A stretch of 38,639 nt of DNA, from positions 1 to 38,639 of the forward strand of contig CAJWRM010000023.1 of the NCBI GenBank assembly GCA_913046365.1. The letters are read 5' to 3'. The number at the start of each line of letters is the position of its first letter. The stretch's first letter is position 1. The position numbers and the translations under genes are program-made. Under the pieces are notes generated by a model. The model was given only the letters and a program-made list of their open reading frames with translations, did no database searches and was not told the DNA's origin. The stretch comes from an uncultured Flavobacteriales bacterium. Lineage in GTDB: Bacteria > Bacteroidota > Bacteroidia > Flavobacteriales_D > Crocinitomicaceae. This document shows, one piece after another, positions 10,045 to 18,290 of this stretch.

Positions 10045-10988
10045 GGTCTTTTAGCTCTCGATGCCAAAAGTGCATCTATTTCCTTTTTTTGCCTTTCCCT
10101 CCATGCTTCCAACTTTTCCAATTCAATTTTATTTTCATTGATATTTCGATGTGTTCTTGAAGCATGTAGCTTAAATATTTTATTGGCCAAGCCCTGGTCA
10201 TTTTCCGTGGTGTATGCCTTTAAAAAGTGTTTCCATATTTCGCTAATAGATTGTTTATTAGGGTGCACCAAATCTTCATTAAAGAACCTATAGTCTCGAA
10301 GACTATCATGAATAATCTCGAATGAGGGATAATATGTAACAGGAAAGGCATTCAATAACATTTCAATCAGCACAAATAATCTCGCTTTGCTCCTATTGTT
10401 TTCAATTAACCCATCTCGTTTATGTCTCACTGGACTTACTGTAAACACAACCTTTAGCTGTGGATTCCATTCGAGTAGTTCTTTTATAAATGGAGACCAT
10501 TCCATGAATAATTCAATCGGCGACGAGTATTCCTTTTTAAACATTGCAGCTTGCTGCTTATGGCAGTTAGCAACAATCTTATTAGTGGACTTATGCCGGT
10601 ATCCAATTGACGTCCCTAAGGTTATAAAGAGCCAAGATTCACCTGAAAGCGCAGCTCGAACTTCTTTTCTTTTGTTTAATATCAATTCTCGATGTAATTC
10701 CTTAGAAATAGACTGTAAGGAATGTGCCGAGTCCCAATCGGAAACGAAATCTGTTGTGTCCACAAAACAAACTTCTTTTGAATTTCGAATTGCATTTTGC
10801 AGACTAGCCTTTATTGGCTCAGGATGAAATAGTGTGCCAAAAGGATTGCTTATTGTATTAAAGCCATGGTCTTTAGCCAATTGACCTATATTATTCGAAA
10901 AACAACTTCCAATAAATAGTAATTGGTTTTCAAATCCTATTTTGTATTCTGGACTAAAGCTCGGATATTGCAAGTGGAAATTATGCAT
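10041..10988 (-). CDS. GSCFA domain protein
   Basis: A 315-residue soluble protein of the GSCFA family, named from its motif, here FIGSCFSNNIG at about residues 26-36. Further support comes from NPFGTLFHP, LFITLGTSIGYRH, VFTVSPVRH and a late DLVHPN motif. The Gly-Ser block, GT/SP block and final DxxH pattern resemble SGNH-hydrolase active sites, so an esterase-type enzyme is a reasonable inference, but no substrate is established. The start overlaps the recN stop by one base (TAATG), so it is the last gene of the long minus-strand run. Its end overlaps the convergent HD gene by 4 bp. Confidence 0.85.
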   Translation of the reverse strand: MHNFHLQYPSFSPEYKIGFENQLLFIGSCFSNNIGQLAKDHGFNTISNPFGTLFHPEPIKASLQNAIRNSKEVCFVDTTDFVSDWDSAHSLQSISKELHRELILNKRKEVRAALSGESWLFITLGTSIGYRHKSTNKIVANCHKQQAAMFKKEYSSPIELFMEWSPFIKELLEWNPQLKVVFTVSPVRHKRDGLIENNRSKARLFVLIEMLLNAFPVTYYPSFEIIHDSLRDYRFFNEDLVHPNKQSISEIWKHFLKAYTTENDQGLANKIFKLHASRTHRNINENKIELEKLEAWRERQKKEIDALLASRAKRP

Positions 10989-12628
10989 TATTTCATGAGG
11001 GATTTTGCCGTTTCTAAAGCAGCGTTTGTTACATTTTCGCCACTCATCAATCTTGCTATTTCATGTATCCGGTCTTTTTGGGAAAGGTTACGAACAAAGG
11101 TATTTGTTCTTTGCACACCTTGTTTTTTCTCCACAATCAGATGTGCTGCAGCTTTCGATGCCACTTGCGGTAAATGAGAAATTACTAAAAGCTGTGATTC
11201 AAGACCCATTTTATGAAGAAGCAACCCGATTTTTTCTGCAACATCCCCGGACACACCTGCATCAATTTCATCAAATAGAATACTCGGCATTTTTTTAAGC
11301 GCAGAGATTTGTTTCAACAATGAGAGCATCACTCTAGATAGCTCTCCTCCACTTGCCGCATTTTCAATCTCAATCATGTCGAAACCCTTATTGGCAGAAA
11401 ACAACATTGATAAATTCGATATGCCAGTTCTGTTTAAGGTCGTTTTGTCAATTTGAAAATCTAGTTTTGTTTCTACCAGCTTCAACTGATACAGATCAGA
11501 TTGTAAGGATTCTGTAATCTTTTTTCGTTTGTTAAGTCTCTCAAGATGAAGATTTTCTGCTGATTCAATTAATGCAGCTTTCATCACTCTATGCTTGACC
11601 TCCATTTCTTGAATCTTCTGGAGTAGTTCCTCTAAATGATGTGCACTTTGTAATAGGCTTTCAAAGAATGCAACAAGCTCATTTTGGTTAGATAAATTAT
11701 GCTTTAAAAGTAGCCTGTTGAATTCATCCCATTGCTTGGTTACAAAATCTTTTCTATCTGAATCAACCTCAATGGAATCAATATAATACGAAGCCTCAGA
11801 GGTTACTTGTCCCAGCTCATCTTCTAATGAATGAAGTCTTTCTAAAAGATCCTTAAGTGATTGATCCTTCGTCCCAAGTCGCTCAAGTCGATATACAAAT
11901 GACTTTACCTTTGAATATACTCCCCCATCGGCTGTGAATTCGCATACTTCACCAAGAATAGACTGAATCTCCTCCGCATTATCAAGTTTAAAAAGTTCGC
12001 CCTCTAATTGATCGTAATCAATTTCATTGAGCTTTAGTCCTTCTAACTCTTCCTTTAAAAAGAGATTGTAATCACGGTCTTGATTTTGTTTTTTATACTT
12101 CGTTTTTAGTATTTCTAGCTTTTTTGAATATGAATTGTAATCATCATATAGCTTTGAAAAGGCTTCTACTTTATATTCATTTCCAGACAGCAAATCGTAT
12201 AATTCCAATTGCTTTGCCTTTGATTTTAGCTCAAAAGTATTATACTGTGAGTGAACCATAAGCTTCTCTGCAGAATATGCCTTAAGAACAGCCACAGGGA
12301 CCGGGGAGTCATTGATAAAAGTACGTGATTTACCATCTCGAACAATTTCTCTTCTCAGGAGAATGATTTCATCATAATCTAGGTTATACTGCTGGAAAAA
12401 CAATTGATCATCTGACGAGGCAGTAAGCTGGGCCTCTACGATTGCTTTATTTCCATAGGGGCCTACCAAGCTAACGTGCGCCCTCTCACCAAGAAGTAAA
12501 GTGAAGGCATTTAGAAGAATTGATTTCCCTGAACCAGTTTCACCTGTAAGTACTGTAAAACCTTCATTTAGGTCTAGTTCTAAATCTTCGATTAACGCAA
12601 AGTTCGAGATGCGTAGTTTTTGAATCAT
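10988..12628 (-). CDS. recN: DNA repair protein RecN
   Basis: RecN is an SMC-like ATPase that works early in double-strand break repair by holding broken DNA ends together. The 546 residues are close to the usual ~550. The N-terminal half-ATPase has the Walker A GETGSGKS (residues 29-36) after the typical opening IQKLRISNFALIEDLELDL. A long coiled-coil region fills about 150-370. The C-terminal half has the signature NAASGGELSRVMLSL and Walker B SILFDEIDAGVSG, followed by LLVISHLPQVAS. All motifs are intact. It lies 3 bp downstream of porD and is coupled to the GSCFA gene. I see no LexA-type operator inside the operon. Confidence 0.97.
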   Translation of the reverse strand: MIQKLRISNFALIEDLELDLNEGFTVLTGETGSGKSILLNAFTLLLGERAHVSLVGPYGNKAIVEAQLTASSDDQLFFQQYNLDYDEIILLRREIVRDGKSRTFINDSPVPVAVLKAYSAEKLMVHSQYNTFELKSKAKQLELYDLLSGNEYKVEAFSKLYDDYNSYSKKLEILKTKYKKQNQDRDYNLFLKEELEGLKLNEIDYDQLEGELFKLDNAEEIQSILGEVCEFTADGGVYSKVKSFVYRLERLGTKDQSLKDLLERLHSLEDELGQVTSEASYYIDSIEVDSDRKDFVTKQWDEFNRLLLKHNLSNQNELVAFFESLLQSAHHLEELLQKIQEMEVKHRVMKAALIESAENLHLERLNKRKKITESLQSDLYQLKLVETKLDFQIDKTTLNRTGISNLSMLFSANKGFDMIEIENAASGGELSRVMLSLLKQISALKKMPSILFDEIDAGVSGDVAEKIGLLLHKMGLESQLLVISHLPQVASKAAAHLIVEKKQGVQRTNTFVRNLSQKDRIHEIARLMSGENVTNAALETAKSLMK

Positions 12629-12631
12629 GAA

Positions 12632-13537
12632 TCAATTTAATATTGACTGAAATTTCGAGCTATTCCCTGGATCCAATCGTTTCAGAAGATTCACAAAATC
12701 TGTCTTTTGTTTGGTGTCTGAATCGGCTAGTAAACTTTTGAGCTCATCGGTCTTGCAATAGACAAAGTTGATAATATTCACAGTATTTGGTCTTGTTTGA
12801 ACAACAGGCTTAAGCTTGAGCATTGCTTTGTAAATCTCTCTAATACCTTTGTCCTTGTCTTCATATAGCTTATCTATTCCTTTTCTATGATAGGAATAAT
12901 TGCAATCTCGAAGCGGTTGAAAAAGCTGCTGAAGCACATTGTCTACAAGCCAGTATCTATTCCGTTTGCCCGTTTCACTTGCTTTCCACCCTGCTGCACC
13001 TGAAGGTTGCGCATTAGAAACAATTTGCTGGGCTTCAGTAAAGAATGGAGTTCCAGCATTTGGGCTAAATGAATCATAATCCATACCAATCATAAATAAA
13101 GCATAGAAAGATAAAATCGAAGAGAGATTGTCTCTAAAGGCATTTTTTGCATAATACAAAGGGGTATTCCTAGAATAAGAAAATACTACATTTTCATCCA
13201 GAAAATTAAAAACGAGTGAATTGTAGCTTGAATTGAATGATGGCCGACTCATCAGTACCTGAATAGAACCGCTAAAGGTTCCCATAGATGGGATGTTGGT
13301 GATTTGCAATTGAACAGAGCAGTTGATGCGTTCTTCCATTGTAAATTTATCCTTGGTCCATTTAGTGCCATTCATGAAATCAAAAATGACCTCTTCAAGC
13401 TGTTTTAACGCCTGCTGCTCTGTCGTGGTGACTTCTAGCTTCGCATCCGTAATAATTGAGACCTGACAATTGAGCTCTTGCGCATTTATATTGCAGAATG
13501 AAATAAGTAAAATAAAAAGGAGGATTTTTTTAAGCAT
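12632..13537 (-). CDS. porD: Type IX secretion system protein PorD (DUF4835)
   Basis: A 301-residue periplasmic or outer-membrane-associated protein with a signal peptide (cleavage near residue 19, INA-QEL). It belongs to the DUF4835 family, now called PorD. Recognisable features are LNCQVSI just after the signal, the QLEEVIFDFMNGTKWT stretch and VLMSRPSFNSSYNS. FYALFMIGMDYDSFS and the RYWLVDNVL segment complete the family pattern. PorD is linked to the type IX secretion apparatus by genetics, but its exact role is poorly defined. The start lies within the end of coaBC (8-bp overlap) and the stop is 3 bp from recN. The order coaBC-porD-recN is, as far as I know, widespread in Bacteroidota, which supports the call. 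Confidence 0.88.
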   Translation of the reverse strand: MLKKILLFILLISFCNINAQELNCQVSIITDAKLEVTTTEQQALKQLEEVIFDFMNGTKWTKDKFTMEERINCSVQLQITNIPSMGTFSGSIQVLMSRPSFNSSYNSLVFNFLDENVVFSYSRNTPLYYAKNAFRDNLSSILSFYALFMIGMDYDSFSPNAGTPFFTEAQQIVSNAQPSGAAGWKASETGKRNRYWLVDNVLQQLFQPLRDCNYSYHRKGIDKLYEDKDKGIREIYKAMLKLKPVVQTRPNTVNIINFVYCKTDELKSLLADSDTKQKTDFVNLLKRLDPGNSSKFQSILN

Positions 13538-14726
13538 CTAATTTTTCTATGATATCAATAAGGTTTACTGCGACGTCAAACTTAGTCTGAAGCTTTAAAT
13601 CACACACAAGACCTTTCTTATCGAAGATAGTTACTTTATTCTTTTCGCCACCAAAAGTCGCTCCTTCATCTTGCGTAGAATTTAGGACGACCAAATCCAA
13701 GTTCTTGCGCTCTAACTTCAACAACGCATTTTCTTGCTCATTATTTGTTTCCAATGCAAATCCAACTACTTTTTGGTTATTATCCCTATGAAAGGATGCC
13801 CATTTCAAAATATCTGGATTTTGAACAAGACCAATAACTTCCTCTGCACTACCTTTTTTGAGCTTGGTACTTGACATGTTTACAGGTCTAAAGTCTGCCA
13901 CAGCCGCAGAGAAAATGCCGAAGTCGCATTCTTGCCAACAATTCTGAACTGCTTTTAAGAGCTCCTCTGCTGTATTTATATTCGTTCTATTAAGTTTCGG
14001 ATGGGCCAACTCCTCGTGTGTGGGGCCACAAATAAGTTCAACCTCATAACCTCTTATTAAAGCTGCCTTGGCAATTGCAAAACCCATTTTTCCTGAGGAG
14101 TGATTTGAAATATATCGCACTGGATCTATGGCTTCTTGTGTAGGACCGGCAGTAATACAAATTTTCCCAGCACCTTTTGGTACTATATTCTTAAAGTATT
14201 CTGTTAGATAAGATTGAATATGCTCGGGTTCTGCCATTCTTCCTTCTCCCTCTAGCCCACTTGCGAGTGCCCCATTCTCAGCTGGAATTATCGAGACACC
14301 GTCTTTGGTCAATGTATCCATATTTCTTAAAAAGCTTGGATGTTTGTACATATCGAGATCCATTGCGGGAGCGATAATGGTTTTGCCCTTCATCGAAAAA
14401 TAGGTAGCCAGCAAAAGGTTATCGCATAAACCATTTGCCATCTTTCCAACGGTATTCATCGTAGCCGGTGCAATGAGAAAAACATCAGCCCATTCAGCAT
14501 ATGCTACATGATTATTCCATGACCCTGTTTCTTTATTCCAAAACTCAACAGAAACCTCATTTTCAGAAAGTGTAGAGACAACTAAGGGACTTATAAATGC
14601 AGAAGAGGCAGGAGTCATTATACATTTGACCTCTGCCTCTTGTTTCTTTAAGCTGCGTATGAGATACGCAATTTTGTACGCTGCAATACCTCCGGTTATT
14701 CCGAGAAGAATGCGTTTGCCGTACAT
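13530..14726 (-). CDS. coaBC: Bifunctional phosphopantothenoylcysteine decarboxylase / phosphopantothenate-cysteine ligase
   Basis: CoaBC catalyses two consecutive steps of coenzyme A synthesis: ligation of cysteine to 4'-phosphopantothenate, then FMN-dependent decarboxylation. The N-terminal CoaC half has the flavin-binding GGIAAYKIAYL, the active-site histidine in NNHVAYAEWAD (His73) and a PAMDLDM motif at 120-126. The CoaB half starts near residue 185 with ICITAGPTQEAIDPVR, SNHSSGKMG and a later EKNKVTIF segment. Length (398 aa) is normal. One oddity: the substrate-recognition flap, which in E. coli reads ACG..G.GRM with a catalytic cysteine, here reads LASGLEGEGRM (residues 154-164) with no cysteine. 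It directly follows rpoZ (adjacent bases) and overlaps porD by 8 bp. Confidence 0.96.
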   Translation of the reverse strand: MYGKRILLGITGGIAAYKIAYLIRSLKKQEAEVKCIMTPASSAFISPLVVSTLSENEVSVEFWNKETGSWNNHVAYAEWADVFLIAPATMNTVGKMANGLCDNLLLATYFSMKGKTIIAPAMDLDMYKHPSFLRNMDTLTKDGVSIIPAENGALASGLEGEGRMAEPEHIQSYLTEYFKNIVPKGAGKICITAGPTQEAIDPVRYISNHSSGKMGFAIAKAALIRGYEVELICGPTHEELAHPKLNRTNINTAEELLKAVQNCWQECDFGIFSAAVADFRPVNMSSTKLKKGSAEEVIGLVQNPDILKWASFHRDNNQKVVGFALETNNEQENALLKLERKNLDLVVLNSTQDEGATFGGEKNKVTIFDKKGLVCDLKLQTKFDVAVNLIDIIEKLDA

Positions 14727-15053
14727 TTATTTTTTTTCTTCCTCTGTATGTCTTACGTAGATTTTATCATCTAAAAGCTCTTGCGCTGCGATTGCAGTAG
14801 CTTTGGGTAGACCCTCGTAATGCTTCGAGATTTCAATTTGTTCTCTGTTTTCAAATATTTCTTCAAGATTGTCAGTATTACTGGCAAATTCTTGAAGCTT
14901 TGAAGTTAATTCCTCTTTGATTTCAGAACTGATTTGGTTTGATCTTTTTGACATTGCTACAATCGACTCATAGATGTTGCCCGTCTTATTTTCAAGATGG
15001 ATTGTATCTCTTGTTACAGTTGTTTTTTCAGCAATTACATTTTTGTAGCTCAT
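14727..15053 (-). CDS. rpoZ: DNA-directed RNA polymerase omega subunit, Bacteroidota type
   Basis: A 108-residue protein of the RpoZ/Rpb6 family in its Bacteroidota form. Supporting features are the NIYESIVAMSKRSNQIS segment near residues 26-42, which corresponds to the conserved helix that contacts the beta-prime subunit, and the GLPKATAIAAQELLDDKI segment in the C-terminal half. Omega assists assembly and stability of RNA polymerase. It sits between bamD (11 bp upstream) and coaBC (immediately downstream). The bamD-rpoZ-coaBC order is, to my knowledge, characteristic of this phylum and supports the assignment of this short, divergent protein. Confidence 0.9.
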   Translation of the reverse strand: MSYKNVIAEKTTVTRDTIHLENKTGNIYESIVAMSKRSNQISSEIKEELTSKLQEFASNTDNLEEIFENREQIEISKHYEGLPKATAIAAQELLDDKIYVRHTEEEKK

Positions 15054-15064
15054 TCTATTCTTCT

Positions 15065-15841
15065 TTAATTAAGCAATCTATTCACCAATTGATTGAGACT
15101 TTTAATATCGTCCGAACCTGGGAAATCGGCCTCAAATTTACGCATTCTTTCAATAGTTTCATCAATTCTTGTGCTTTTTTTACTTTCTATACTATTCACA
15201 GTAAGGTAATAAGAGTTTCTAACCATAGTTGAAAATGCCTCTTCAGCATGTGTTGAAGATGGATATTTTTCTAAAAATATTTCTGCAGATGCTACCGCTG
15301 CCCTGTACCTTTCGGTTTGTGCATAAAGCATTACATTATTGAATTCTTTAGTCTCTATTTTCTGACGAAGCCTATCAATAATTTGATTGCAAGAGTCCAT
15401 TAATACTGTAGTTGGATAGCTATCAACAAATATTTGAACAGCATTAATAGCATCTTCTGTCTCTGTTTGGTCTAAAGAGATCTCGGGAGAATTTTTAACC
15501 TTGCACATCGCTGCCAAAAACATAAGCTCTTCATTTTTTGCTGAATACGGAAAACGCTGTAAATAAGAAGAGAAATAATATCCTGCCATATAATAATCTT
15601 CACTGTTGTAATAACTTCTCCCTAGCCTGTAGTAGGCAAGCTCACCTTCGCCCGACTTCGGTGCGTGCTGATAAATCTGCTCATAAAGCACAATAGATTT
15701 TAAAAACTCATCATCATCAAAGAGCTGATTAGCAAGTTCAAACTTTTTGACGTAATCATCGCCTTTTATAATTTCATTGTAATTCGAGCAGCTTGATAAA
15801 ACAAGAAATAAACCCATGAAAAGAAAGAGAATTCTATACAT
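15065..15841 (-). CDS. bamD: Outer membrane protein assembly factor BamD
   Basis: BamD is the essential lipoprotein of the beta-barrel assembly machinery. This 258-residue protein has a lipoprotein signal with lipobox LSSC (Cys18), then tetratricopeptide-like helices across the rest. These include FELANQLFDDDEFLKSIVLYEQIYQHAPKS split over residues ~35-65, a YRLGRSYYNSEDYYMAGYYF repeat and FVDSYPTT. The pattern of tandem helix pairs and the length match BamD/YfiO. It is 1 bp downstream of the M23 peptidase gene and 11 bp upstream of rpoZ, in a run devoted to envelope building. Confidence 0.93.
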   Translation of the reverse strand: MYRILFLFMGLFLVLSSCSNYNEIIKGDDYVKKFELANQLFDDDEFLKSIVLYEQIYQHAPKSGEGELAYYRLGRSYYNSEDYYMAGYYFSSYLQRFPYSAKNEELMFLAAMCKVKNSPEISLDQTETEDAINAVQIFVDSYPTTVLMDSCNQIIDRLRQKIETKEFNNVMLYAQTERYRAAVASAEIFLEKYPSSTHAEEAFSTMVRNSYYLTVNSIESKKSTRIDETIERMRKFEADFPGSDDIKSLNQLVNRLLN

Positions 15842-15842
15842 A

Positions 15843-16784
15843 CTATTTAACCCTCAAGTTTTGGCCAATCTGAAGAATTGAGGTCGTTCTCAAGCCATTT
15901 AATCTACATAACGAAGACACACTAGTTCTATTGCGTTCAGCAATTGCGGATAGCGTATCACCTGCACGAACCTTGTAATATTTTTTAGCAACATATTCTT
16001 TGCTTCCATTTGACTTTTCACGCCATTGGTCAGAAGGAGTAACACCTGGTCGAAACATTGTCTTATGTAGCAGAAGGTTGGTTTTCTTTAGTGCTTGCTT
16101 TTTAAAATCGATAAGCTCTTCAGGGTTTATTGAAGAATCATAGAAACGAACTTCAAAATGTAGATGAGAACCAAAGGAATGCCCTGTATTCCCACCTAGA
16201 CCAAGGACCTGTCCCGACTTGATTTTCTGTCCAGAAAAAACTAAAAGCTTACTTAAATGGGCATAATACGTTTCAAGGCCATTGTAATGGCGCACAATAA
16301 CTAATTTCCCATAGCCACCTGAATTATTTCTTGAATAACGAACTACACCGTCAAACGCACATACGACAGTGTCTCCTGTTTCTAAATCTAAATCAATTCC
16401 ATTATGAAATTTACCATTTCGATATTTGTAGCGAGAAGTTACTGGCCCATCAATGGGAATTGTAAATGAACCATGCGAATCGTCCTCTAGGCACAGCCAA
16501 ACAGTATCCTTGAGCTTTGTAAGGTTGTTTACTCGTGTGTAGCAGTCGTTGTCATCCCATTTCATTAGGAAGGGGCCTCCAATATCAGGACTACTCATAA
16601 TTCCATGTAAATCCCTGTTTAGAACACCATCAAACGTTGTGTCTTGTATTAATTCCCATGATTGATCAGAATACAACACCATTTTACCCAGGTTAGATTC
16701 TACGGTATCAAGAGGCATTTGCCCAAAACATTGCTGCGCAAGAAAAATAACTAAAAATGTTTTGACTACTTTGAATACGTTCAT
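15843..16784 (-). CDS. Secreted M23 metallopeptidase with C-terminal LysM
   Basis: A periplasmic peptidoglycan-active protein. It has a signal peptide, a central M23 (LytM/lysostaphin-type) domain with HNGIDLDLETGD and the second metal/catalytic motif GSHLHFEVRFYD, and a C-terminal LysM repeat starting YKVRAGDTLSAIAER. M23 enzymes of this layout cleave peptide crosslinks in peptidoglycan or, if degenerate, activate amidases; here both metal motifs look intact, so enzymatic activity is likely. I chose ATG 16784 (MNVFKVVKTF), giving 313 aa, over TTG 16805. TTG 16805 would lie inside a perfect TAnnTTTG box, and the ATG leads straight into the signal peptide. It sits between the FKBP lipoprotein and bamD. 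Confidence 0.92.
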   Translation of the reverse strand: MNVFKVVKTFLVIFLAQQCFGQMPLDTVESNLGKMVLYSDQSWELIQDTTFDGVLNRDLHGIMSSPDIGGPFLMKWDDNDCYTRVNNLTKLKDTVWLCLEDDSHGSFTIPIDGPVTSRYKYRNGKFHNGIDLDLETGDTVVCAFDGVVRYSRNNSGGYGKLVIVRHYNGLETYYAHLSKLLVFSGQKIKSGQVLGLGGNTGHSFGSHLHFEVRFYDSSINPEELIDFKKQALKKTNLLLHKTMFRPGVTPSDQWREKSNGSKEYVAKKYYKVRAGDTLSAIAERNRTSVSSLCRLNGLRTTSILQIGQNLRVK

Positions 16785-16802
16785 TTCCCTTTTATCAAGT
16801 CG

Positions 16803-16810
16803 CAAATTTA
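16803..16810 (-). promoter_or_regulatory. Possible internal promoter -7 box before the M23 peptidase
   Basis: On the minus strand TAAATTTG (16810 to 16803) matches TAnnTTTG exactly, about 19 bases before ATG 16784. No TTG is present at the -33 distance; that region is instead occupied by the inverted repeat at 16824-16846. The position in a 43-base gap between genes makes a second promoter for M23-bamD-rpoZ-coaBC-porD-recN plausible. Confidence 0.35.
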
Positions 16811-16823
16811 CGAATAATGCTTG

Positions 16824-16846
16824 AATACTAGTCGACTTCTAGTATT
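16824..16846. repeat. 8-bp inverted repeat at the FKBP 3' end
   Basis: AATACTAG (16824-16831) and CTAGTATT (16839-16846) are perfect reverse complements separated by 7 bp. The element spans the stop codon of the FKBP gene. On the minus strand it is not followed by a T-run, so it is a weak terminator candidate. It coincides with the -33 region of the possible promoter at 16803-16810, a usual place for an operator. Confidence 0.45.
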
Positions 16847-17769
16847 TTCAGATTATAGAAAACCTGTTCGTTTGGACGCACAAGGTCCAAGTATCCTTCG
16901 ATGCCAAATGCAACTTCTGAATCAAGTATGATAAACAAGTGCTGGCCTATTTTTGCATTATTTAACACCTCTCTCAGTCCCTTTGGATAATTCCGTTGAC
17001 CAGGAGTATAGGTAACCGGGAAATTTGAGGTATATGTATTAAACACATTTGCCTTGCTCTCAGTCGATGCAATCATGTGAAATTTGACTTTAGAAATCTT
17101 TTCTACTTTGGCAGGTTTCCCTGACCTTAACTCCCAAATTTTAACACCTAAACTATCCCTACTTGGAGAGACAATGCCATGCAGCTTAACGAATAACCAA
17201 TTCTCTGAATCGGGCGGTATCAATTTGCCTAAACCTTTTTTTCCGTAGGCCAGGTATGCGGGTATTTTAACCTGAGCCAAGTCCCCAACCGTCAAATAGC
17301 TTAGTGCTTCATCCCAACCCTTATTTTGCATATTGTATCCTAATACGAATGGTAAATAAGGCATTTTCATCCTATTGTTGCCATCAATAATTTTACCGTC
17401 CGGTAAACTCAACCTGTACTCAAGCATGAGCAATTCTCCTTTCTTCGGTTTACGTGCATTTGATTTTTTAATCCAATCAATCGATATACCACTTTTTGTT
17501 TGTAGATGGTCTGTGAACTTGAACTCATTGGAAATCTCTTTTACATTTACATTCGTATCTTGAATCAGTAAAACAAGGCTTGTGTCAAGGAATACGCTGT
17601 CTTCATTAGATTGCTCAATAGTATTAATGGATGAAGACGTATCATCAGCAACATCGCTATTGTTAGCTACTTCTTTGCTTTTGGCTTCTTTACGCTCAAC
17701 CATATCACAAGCAATTAAACAAAACATCAAGCTAAAAAAAAACGCGGCTATTTTGACATGATATTTCAT
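16828..17769 (-). CDS. Lipoprotein with two FKBP-type peptidyl-prolyl isomerase domains
   Basis: A 313-residue predicted lipoprotein (lipobox LIAC, Cys21) with two FKBP-like modules. The first, about residues 100-200, reads GELLMLEYRLSLPDGKIID, then LPFVLGYNMQNKGWDEAL, PAYLAYGKKG and PPDSENWLFVKL, the full FKBP pattern. The second, about 225-313, is more divergent: TPGQRNYPKGLREVLNNAKIG, SEVAFGIEGY, YNLKILEV. Such proteins assist folding of exported proteins by proline isomerisation. The gene overlaps the GldI gene by 4 bp, giving two consecutive isomerase genes, so a shared role in maturation of secreted or gliding proteins is likely but inferred. Confidence 0.85.
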   Translation of the reverse strand: MKYHVKIAAFFFSLMFCLIACDMVERKEAKSKEVANNSDVADDTSSSINTIEQSNEDSVFLDTSLVLLIQDTNVNVKEISNEFKFTDHLQTKSGISIDWIKKSNARKPKKGELLMLEYRLSLPDGKIIDGNNRMKMPYLPFVLGYNMQNKGWDEALSYLTVGDLAQVKIPAYLAYGKKGLGKLIPPDSENWLFVKLHGIVSPSRDSLGVKIWELRSGKPAKVEKISKVKFHMIASTESKANVFNTYTSNFPVTYTPGQRNYPKGLREVLNNAKIGQHLFIILDSEVAFGIEGYLDLVRPNEQVFYNLKILEVD

Positions 17770-18290
17770 TGGGTAAGGCTTAAAAGTTCAACATCTATTA
17801 ATAAAATGGATTGGGGAGGGATTTGTTCTGAATCACCAAGTAGCCCATGCGCTAAATAACTTGGAACAATAAGCCTTGCTTTTTCATTTACTTTCATCAG
17901 CTGTAATGCCTCGTGAAGACCTGACTCCTCATTGCTCATACCGAGGATAAACTGATTAGGGATTGAATCTGTTTTGTAGCACAATTGACCATCCAAGAGT
18001 TCGATTTTTAAGTCCAAAGAAACCCGGTCTCCAATGCGCGCCTTAGCTCCTACTCCTACTCTATTTTTGGCAAGCTGATAGCGAAGTCCAGATCCTGTGC
18101 TTATCATTTTTAAATCCTTATGGTGTGCCAAATAAATCTCAATAGCCAGCTCTTCTCTTTCATGAATTTCTTTATTGAAATCCACTGAATGATCCATCGA
18201 CCAATCTTTAGGCTCCAATTGATTATTTTCTTCTTCTTGAAGGCAAGAGGATAAAACCAAAAATGAGGTTAAAAGAACAATGAACTTCAT
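17766..18290 (-). CDS. gldI: Gliding motility-associated peptidyl-prolyl isomerase GldI
   Basis: A 174-residue FKBP-type isomerase lipoprotein. The lipobox is LSSC (Cys16). The single FKBP domain spans about residues 65-172: GSGLRYQLAKNRVGVGAKA, then LDLKIELLDGQL, FILGMSNEESGLHEAL, VPSYLAHGLLGD and IPPQSILLIDVELL. Length and lipoprotein nature match GldI of flavobacteria, where it is needed for gliding, probably by folding or stabilising other Gld/T9SS parts. It overlaps nrnA and the next FKBP gene by 4 bp each, so all three are translated together. The name rests on family resemblance and the nrnA neighbour; a generic FKBP lipoprotein is the alternative. Confidence 0.8.
   Translation of the reverse strand: MKFIVLLTSFLVLSSCLQEEENNQLEPKDWSMDHSVDFNKEIHEREELAIEIYLAHHKDLKMISTGSGLRYQLAKNRVGVGAKARIGDRVSLDLKIELLDGQLCYKTDSIPNQFILGMSNEESGLHEALQLMKVNEKARLIVPSYLAHGLLGDSEQIPPQSILLIDVELLSLTQ

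Noticed and set aside
10387..10827. 146-codon plus-strand ORF
   Set aside because: It is the antisense shadow of the GSCFA gene, whose frame has clear family motifs.
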